Positions 58,862-64,000 of a stretch of 64,000 nt of DNA are shown piece after piece. The position numbers and the translations under genes are program-made. The stretch comes from Carpediemonas membranifera. Lineage: Eukaryota; Fornicata. Within the stretch, counting starts at the first letter, position 1. Each line of letters starts with the position of its first letter. A model generated the notes under the pieces. It did no database searches. It was not told where the DNA came from and saw only the letters and a program-made list of their open reading frames with translations. Location: the NCBI GenBank assembly GCA_019828565.1, contig JAHDYR010000011.1:248001-312000 (forward strand), given 5' to 3'.

Positions 58862-59584
58862 CTAAACAAGCACCGCTCCGGTCGCCTTCAGGTTGAAGTC
58901 CATCTTCCGTGCCTGATCGAGCAGGGCAGGCGAGAGGTGGTAGTTCTCAAGCGACACCTTCTCTGGAAGCCCATTCGCGGTACGAACAAAGGCCCGGAAC
59001 TTCTGCAGATGAGAAGCAATGTTTTCCCGTGTTATTCCCTCAACGTTCATTAGCTGCAGAATGGACTTTGGTACGGCGCTCTTGATCCCTAGCTGGCCCA
59101 CGCTCGAAATAAACCTCTCGTGAAGCTCCTTAGTCCAAACTAGGCGTCTCCGACTCCGCTTGTCCCGGCGCGAATCCTTGTGGCGTACTATCTGGGTCTT
59201 GGCGAACTCCGCAGATGACATCAGCGGGTAGTTTGACTTGAGCTGCTTCTTGGTAGATTGCTCTGGTGGTGCGGGAGCGTCAGCAACACGGGCAACTGGA
59301 ACCTGAACGGGCGGTGGGAGCTCTGGCATGGCGAACTCGTGTGTGGGGGCGGTAGAAAGGGCAAGGGGTGCGAGCCTGGTGACGTAGTTAGGGATCGCCA
59401 TGCACTCTTGGTCCGAAGTTGGCGCTGGGGCTTCTTCTTTCGGTTTCAATGAGGGAATTAGATGCATTTCCTCCCTAGCATCGTCACTAGCGAAGTGGTC
59501 GTGGAGCATCGACATTCCTTGCGGTGCTGGGTTGAATTGGCTGATAAACGGAATGACGTGTGGCCTTCCTGGGATTATTTCCAT
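58862..59584 (-). CDS. GARP-type Myb DNA-binding protein
   Basis: 240 residues, ATG at 59584. Residues 1-135 are Pro-rich and disordered. At about 145-200 lies a single GARP/Myb-SHLQKYR domain: RRRLVWTKELHERFISSV, then AVPKSILQLMNVEGITREN and IASHLQKFRAF. The Trp, the HERF helix and SHLQKFR are all present. A short conserved C-terminus follows. GARP proteins are transcription factors in plants and green algae, and Giardia encodes GARP-like proteins, so a nuclear DNA-binding role is likely. Convergent with the TALE gene, 194 bp apart. Confidence 0.92.
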   Translation of the reverse strand: MEIIPGRPHVIPFISQFNPAPQGMSMLHDHFASDDAREEMHLIPSLKPKEEAPAPTSDQECMAIPNYVTRLAPLALSTAPTHEFAMPELPPPVQVPVARVADAPAPPEQSTKKQLKSNYPLMSSAEFAKTQIVRHKDSRRDKRSRRRLVWTKELHERFISSVGQLGIKSAVPKSILQLMNVEGITRENIASHLQKFRAFVRTANGLPEKVSLENYHLSPALLDQARKMDFNLKATGAVLV

Positions 59585-60126
59585 TGTATGCGGTAGTAAC
59601 GTGTATGCGGGTATCGTTGGCGGTCTTATCTTTCACTCAGGCTGCAGCCAACGAGTGAACGGACGCTTTGGATCCTCGCTGGCGATGACTTGGCCAAGTC
59701 GATCTTCAAAATCTTATGAGATACAGTAGAGATACTGGTTGAGTCTTGCCCCTGAGCCAGCAATGCTTAATGATGATCCTGGAGGGGCGACTGAACTATT
59801 TATATTTGATCTCGAGGTCCCTAGGCTCTGGTATGGGTCGGGCAGGATGATGCCACATCAGGAGAAAGAAGATGAGCAGCATTGCATAGCATGCCTGCCT
59901 GCCTTGTGGTAAGATCATCGGTAGCCTCATCTGTCAGCCTGCCCTGTATCTCACTGGTCCCCGGGGCAGAGCCGGCTCACCACGGCCAACAATGGCGTGA
60001 TTCCAGTGTGACCTCGATCTTTCCCTGGATTGCCCCGGTTCTTCGCCCAGTGAATCCGAGTCAGTTTGGCGACTCGTCATCAATCGTCAGCACGTTGCGT
60101 GCCCGAAATACTGAAACAACAACGAA
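59585..60126. other. Divergent promoter region of GARP and thioredoxin-fold genes
   Basis: 542 bp between two divergent starts. An AT-rich patch TATTTATATTTGATC occurs near 59797. No coding or RNA gene. Confidence 0.5.
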
Positions 60127-60815
60127 ATGAAGGTAACTGTGGCATTTGTTCTATTCCTTGTATGCCTTTCGATGCAGGCCGTCGTTGAGGTCACTGACAC
60201 GAACTTTGCCGAGCTCTGCGCCGAAGGGCCGATTCTCGTCATGTTTGCGGCTTCCTGGTGTTTGTTTCTCGCCTTTCTCCACCTTCCTACACAGGCCCCC
60301 ACTGCAAGCGTACCAAGCCCGTCTTTGAGGCCGCTTCCGATGCGTTCGAAGGCCAACCCATCACGTTCGGCGCCGTCAACGCCGATTTCAACCCCGAGCT
60401 GATTGATACGCAGGAGATCATGGGCTTCCCCACCATCAAGCTCTTCATCCCCGACGCCGAAGAGCCCATTGTCTTCCACGACGAACGCACTGTAGAAAAC
60501 TTCCTGACCTTTGTCGACAGCAACGTGCAAGGCCTCACCATCCCCAAGGTGGCCCCCACCGCCATTGAACCCTGCCCTCCTTGCGGCCCCAACATCCCTG
60601 TCTTTGACAACCTCATCCGCACCCTCAACTGGCGGGAGGACCCCGACCAAGTCGCCCATGAGATGTATATGCGCGTGGATGAGGCCGGAGAGGATCCTGA
60701 GTACGGCGACTACTACTTTGAGATGCTTAGAGGCGTGACTGCGGAGGGACCCGAATTCATCGAGAAGGAGCGCAGAATGCTCGCCGAGAAGCTGATGGTA
60801 CTCAGCGTGTTCTAG
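60127..60815 (+). CDS. Secretory thioredoxin-fold protein, PDI-like, CPHC (2 exons)
   Basis: Exons 60127..60259 and 60295..60815 give 217 residues. The 35-nt intron (GTTTGT...CCTACACAG) splits the first active-site Cys codon. Signal peptide MKVTVAFVLFLVCLSMQ. Thioredoxin domain at about 20-125 with CPHC at 45-48 (AASWCPHCKRTKPVFEA), followed by the conserved MGFPTIKLFIP cis-Pro strand. A Cys pair EPCPPCGP near 155 and a helical C-terminus follow. There is no KDEL-type retention signal. Fits a single-domain ER/secretory disulfide isomerase or oxidoreductase, as known in Giardia and other metamonads. Confidence 0.92.
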
Positions 60816-60914
60816 ATAGGCGTCTAAAGGAGTTGTTTATTGCGTCTGTCTCGGCCTTCTAGTTTGCCTACGAGGGCGGATGCGAAGTCAGCTTGCGAAC
60901 CCAACCAAAACACA

Positions 60915-61226
60915 ATGCAGCAACCGAAAGAAGAGCATCTGACAGAGCAGGAGATCAAGCACCGCATGCAGCCCGAGCCTGGCATCGACCCCGACGTTTT
61001 ACGCCAACACGGCCTTCGTGAAAGCACCATCTACTCGCACCATCTTGATAGCCCCTCCGCTTTCGAAGGCCACAAGGCACTCGACAGTGAGTATGCCTGG
61101 GGCGCTGAGGCAGTTGGCAAGAACTGGCACGGGCAGGAGAGCCACGTGTTCAAGCGGAGACGGCGGAGCTCGACGGTGGAGGTGCCCGAGGGCGAGGAAA
61201 CCGACAGGAGATCAAGCCTGCCTTGA
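60915..61226 (+). CDS. Small hypothetical protein
   Basis: 103 residues from the ATG at 60915. Contains KEEHLTEQEIKHRMQPEPG, DVLRQHGLRESTIYSHHLDS and a basic KRRRRSSTVEVPEGEE tail; hydrophilic throughout. AGTAAA follows the stop by 5 nt, the pattern of real genes here. Not recognised. Short hydrophilic proteins of this sort are often microtubule-associated in flagellates, but that is speculation. Confidence 0.6.
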   Translation: MQQPKEEHLTEQEIKHRMQPEPGIDPDVLRQHGLRESTIYSHHLDSPSAFEGHKALDSEYAWGAEAVGKNWHGQESHVFKRRRRSSTVEVPEGEETDRRSSLP

Positions 61227-61290
61227 GAAGTAAACTGACTCATTTACCATGGTTACGCTCGTAAGAGCCGTAGTTGTCGTATTTACGTGT

Positions 61291-62713
61291 TTACCATTCG
61301 GCGATCCACTTCTTCATGTATTTGAGCTGATCTGCCCGAATCTCCACGACGCTAGCCGGGTCAGCTGGGTTGCTGTCTCTCAGGTCAAGATGGTGCGCCC
61401 CACCTTCAACCACAGACACAATAACACTATCCCGCACTTCTTCGGGAATATCGCTCTCGGCAAGGCACCCAGCGGCCCAGGGGTCAAGGGACCCGCGGGC
61501 CAGGTAAATATTAGTCCCATCGATTCTACGGCCGCCATACTCGTGGATAACCTGGTATGGACGGGGCGTCATGTCATAATGGGCCTTGCAGTTGGCAATG
61601 TAGGCGTCAAGGTCCCACTCCGTCTTAGGGAAGAGGGCGCCATCGCTGACGATGGGGAAGACCATCTCGTTGCACGTGTGGACGGGCCAGACGTTGTCGG
61701 GTGTCACTGTGACGATGCCAGAGACTGGGGCGTAGTCGGAGATGTCAAGGCACGTGGCAGAGCCGTCGTAGTTGTAGAAAAGGTTGATCACCTCGTAAAC
61801 TGCGTCAATGGCGTTCGACTCAGCTGCCGCGGCCTCTGCCCGCTTGCACGCGGCCTCGTTGGGCTTGGCGGGGAGGGGGGTGAGGAAGGCTGTGGGGTAG
61901 GGGTAAGAGACCATGGCGAGGCTACCCATGGTGTCCTCAATGAGCGAGGGGAGCGTGTCAGCCGACTTGAGCGGCGTGCATGTCTTGAAAATGGATGAGA
62001 GCTCGGCAAGACCCGCGGCAGTCTGGCCCTTGGAGGCAATGGCGTTGATACCCTGCTTGAGCAGAGGAGCACAGGTGAAGTCGTTCTCTACGATCTTGTT
62101 GTACCCATTGGGGTCAGAAATGCCGTCGAACAGGGCAACAGGAGCAGACGATGCGATGGCACCGGCGATAACGTGGGGATACTTCGTCCGCATCCAGGCA
62201 GCGAGCATACCGCCGTAGGAGCCGCCGAATGCGATCACAGGGACGTCGTGGGTGGGGTGGGTGGCCTTCCAGTGGTCGAGGAACTTGGCATAGTCCATAA
62301 GAGCTTGCTCAGAGGAGAGCCAGGCAAAGTTGTGGATGTCCTTGAAGGTCCTAGCGCCGAAAGGGAGGCTGGAACCGTAGTATCTGTGCTCAGCGATGAT
62401 TACAAGGGCTGAGAGCTCCTGGGCGTGCTCGAAGATGGCACCGGTGTTCTCCCAGTAGACTTCTATGGGACTCTCGTTGCCTGTGCTGTGTAAGAACGGC
62501 GGAGAACGGGGATAAACCATACTAGAAGAGGATAGCCTCGGGCTTGTTGTTCTTGACATAGCCGTCGTACACAAAGTAGCGAATGTTCATCGTTCTCGTG
62601 TCGAAGAGAGCGAAGTTGTCGAGCATGGTGGTGAACGTGCCCTTCTCAGTTGGTTCGGGGATGGTGAAAGCAAGCGTGGTCAGAACAAGCAGGAATACCA
62701 CAGCAAGCTTCAT
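61291..62713 (-). CDS. Serine carboxypeptidase S28 family (prolyl-type) (2 exons)
   Basis: Exons 62713..62523 and 62485..61291 give 461 residues. The 37-nt intron is GTATGG...CTTACACAG and completes FYTGNESPIE. Signal peptide MKLAVVFLLVLTTLAF. S28 marks: MLDNFALFDTRTMNIRYFV, ILFYTGNES, EHRYYGSSLPFG, the nucleophile Ser153 in FGGSYGGMLAAW, ASSAPV, the Asp in RGSLDPWAAG and the His in EGGAHHLDLR. Family members (PRCP, DPP7, thymus-specific serine protease) cut next to Pro and act in lysosomes or outside the cell. GGTAAA overlaps the stop. Confidence 0.95.
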
Positions 62714-62765
62714 TGGCGATGCTTTTGGTGCAGTTTAGGGATTCAATCGTGTGGGAATCGTTTGA

Positions 62766-62789
62766 CCCCATGCCGCGCGGGGCGCGGCT
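62766..62789. repeat. GC-rich repeat, copy 1
   Basis: CCCCATGCCGCGCGGGGCGC and following bases. Closely similar to copy 2 near 63079. Both are followed by TTACG or TTTACG, then (T/C)GTAAAAA and TTCAGGGATA or TTTAGGGATT, so the similarity extends about 80 nt. Confidence 0.7.
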
Positions 62790-62949
62790 GGCTTACGTGT
62801 TACTGAGGAGTGTATGTAAAAAGTTTAGGGATTCCAGATCCTCAAGCGTCAGAATGAGGCCGTGGACGGCAAGTGGGCGCCGGCCCGAGACCGCATGCTG
62901 GGAGACATCGCAGCGTCTCTCATCCGGGACAACTCCACCATATTAAACT

Positions 62950-62998
62950 GTAGTAGAGTGTGTGTTGGTGGGTACCTTTTGGCATAGGTGGTTAAGTC
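62950..62998 (+). repeat. tRNA-5'-half-like repeat, divergent copy 3
   Basis: GGTACCTTTTGGCATAGGTG shares the TACC/TCCC-TTTTGGC core and D-arm-like GGTGGTTAAGTC with the repeats at 11721 and 47589. Only about two thirds of positions agree, so relatedness is not certain. Confidence 0.4.
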
Positions 62999-63078
62999 TG
63001 TCTGTCCGTAGAGCTACGCAACGTCTACCGGTGTCAGGTGGGGGCTGCTTCGGCGGCCATCTTACCAGGCAATGAGCC

Positions 63079-63103
63079 ACCCCATGCCGCACGGGGCGCG
63101 GTT
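63079..63103. repeat. GC-rich repeat, copy 2
   Basis: CCCCATGCCGCACGGGGCGC and following, about 310 bp from copy 1. Similarity continues about 50 nt downstream. Confidence 0.7.
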
Positions 63104-63260
63104 TTGCTGCTGTTTACGAGAGCGCGTAAAAATTGAGTTCAGGGATATTCCGGTGTGGCGACATAAACTGAGCTATCAATGGGCCGCTGTTAACACCGCC
63201 AGGCGGCAACGGTGGATATGACCCAGTACATTTCAGCTACTCTGACCATGACATAGAACT

Positions 63261-63284
63261 CACCATGGCGCGAGGGGCGCGAGG
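63261..63284. repeat. GC-rich repeat, degenerate copy 3
   Basis: CACCATGGCGCGAGGGGCGC and following. Resembles copies 1 and 2 in the CATGxCGCG-x-GGGGCGCG core only. Confidence 0.5.
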
Positions 63285-63517
63285 AAACTGGATGCAGTCA
63301 GAATCTCAAACTGTTTAGACCATCTTTCACCACCACGGGTCTAACCCTCTCAGTAACTAACTAACCAAACTTGTAAGCTTTCGTAGCCCAAACTGCCCGC
63401 ACTTTAAGGGAACTGACAGCGAAGCGTGTCAAACTGCTGATGACGCGCCATGTTTGTCAATGACGCACATGTCAGACTCTATAGAGTCATGAAATCTCGA
63501 AAGGTTCCACTTCTCCG

Positions 63518-64000
63518 ATGAAACGACCAATAGTCTTCCTTTTGGTCCTTTTATCGCTTTTGGCCGCTGTTATGGCGGCCGAAAGCTGCTCAAGCTTCTC
63601 TCCTCATCATTGTACAACCTCTAGAGGTTGCTCATGGTGCGCTTCTGAGAACCAGTGTTTCCTGATCGGCGCCGACTGTCCCGTCTTGATCGAGTGCGCC
63701 TCCTGCACGCTCGACGGCGACTACTACTGCACCACCGATACGGACGCCTTCTGCACCTCCCGCGCCGGCTGCGACGCTCTTCGCGCTGATGTCAAGTCGT
63801 GCGACCTCCACGCCAACACGGCGACCTGCACCCAATGTCTCGACATCCCCAACGCCGTCTGGTGCCCCGCCCCCGAGCCTTTCTGCTTCTCCAAGCTGGA
63901 CAAGGCTGCCGCCCAGACCTGCAAGCAGCTAACTGGCTCCTCTGCCACCATCTCCGACCCTCCTGCATGCGCTATAGCCTCTGAGACCTGCAGCACCTGC
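63518..64000 (+). CDS. Cys-rich secreted or surface protein, PSI-like (cut by window end)
   Basis: ATG at 63518, 161 residues to the window edge. Signal peptide MKRPIVFLLVLLSLLAAVMA. The mature part has many cysteines in short PSI/plexin-like units: C-x-T-x-x-x-GC-x-WC, then C-x-x-C, then repeats of CTQCLDIPNAVWCPAPEPFC. Related WC/C-x-x-C patterns occur in plexin-type and protist surface proteins. The 3' part lies outside the window. Confidence 0.85.
   Translation, partial: MKRPIVFLLVLLSLLAAVMAAESCSSFSPHHCTTSRGCSWCASENQCFLIGADCPVLIECASCTLDGDYYCTTDTDAFCTSRAGCDALRADVKSCDLHANTATCTQCLDIPNAVWCPAPEPFCFSKLDKAAAQTCKQLTGSSATISDPPACAIASETCSTC

Larger units (their letters stand above)
62714..63517. 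other. Intergenic region with degenerate GC-rich repeats
   Basis: 804 bp between two divergent genes. Contains three copies of a GC-rich 24-nt motif, a tRNA-like stretch at 62950..62998 and no coding sequence. Compositionally unlike the rest of the intergenic DNA. Confidence 0.7.

Overview
This window is eukaryotic nuclear DNA, dense in genes and poor in introns, probably from a flagellated protist. It encodes kinesin-2 accessory subunit KAP3, SNAREs of the Vti1 and Ykt6 types, ribosomal protein eL18, a Ufd2-type U-box ligase, a STRIPAK subunit, CIAO1 and a CDC50 flippase subunit, and nothing bacterial. Two sequence habits suggest a metamonad close to the fornicates (Giardia, Carpediemonas-like organisms). 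First, the introns are mostly 29-38 nt and end in a fused branch-point/acceptor (T-C/T-ACACAG). Second, about half the genes carry NGTAAA at or just after the stop codon, like the Giardia poly(A) signal. The species itself is an inference; the two motifs are read directly.

Layout. 1-6.2 kb: a secreted threefold-repeat protein (cut by the left edge), Vti1-like SNARE, KAP3 and Ykt6. 6.5-10.9 kb: a hypothetical gene, CDC50, a three-exon CRAL-TRIO/PH gene and a Vma12-like membrane protein. 11.2-24 kb is the most unusual part: a divergent RCC1-like gene, a broken paralogue interrupted by a tRNA-like insertion, PRPP synthetase, a prenylated EF-hand-like protein, and a 1754-residue ankyrin/OTU-like/RCC1-like protein whose C-terminal module is the parent type of the two shorter copies. 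24.3-33.2 kb: IFRD-like, arrestin-like(?), CIAO1, STRIP1/Far11, C2-PGYPPQ and P-loop genes. 33.6-48.9 kb: secreted beta-rich protein, RasGAP/IQGAP-like, RRM, subtilase, eL18, PH/coiled-coil, EXS transporter, RING2-like fragment and glutaredoxin. 49.6-64 kb: MACPF protein, CCT-motif protein, PH/coiled-coil, Ufd2, a TALE-type homeodomain gene in three small exons, a GARP/Myb gene, a thioredoxin-fold ER protein, an S28 peptidase and a Cys-rich secreted protein (cut by the right edge).

Neighbours are on mixed strands and unrelated in function, so there is no operon logic. Themes that recur are membrane traffic (SNAREs, CDC50, CRAL-TRIO, C2, EXS), secreted hydrolases and surface proteins, and a set of DNA-binding proteins (CCT, TALE, GARP) within 7.5 kb. 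Twelve introns were placed by matching the splice motifs with restored protein homology; several of these genes are split so finely that a simple ORF scan misses or truncates them.
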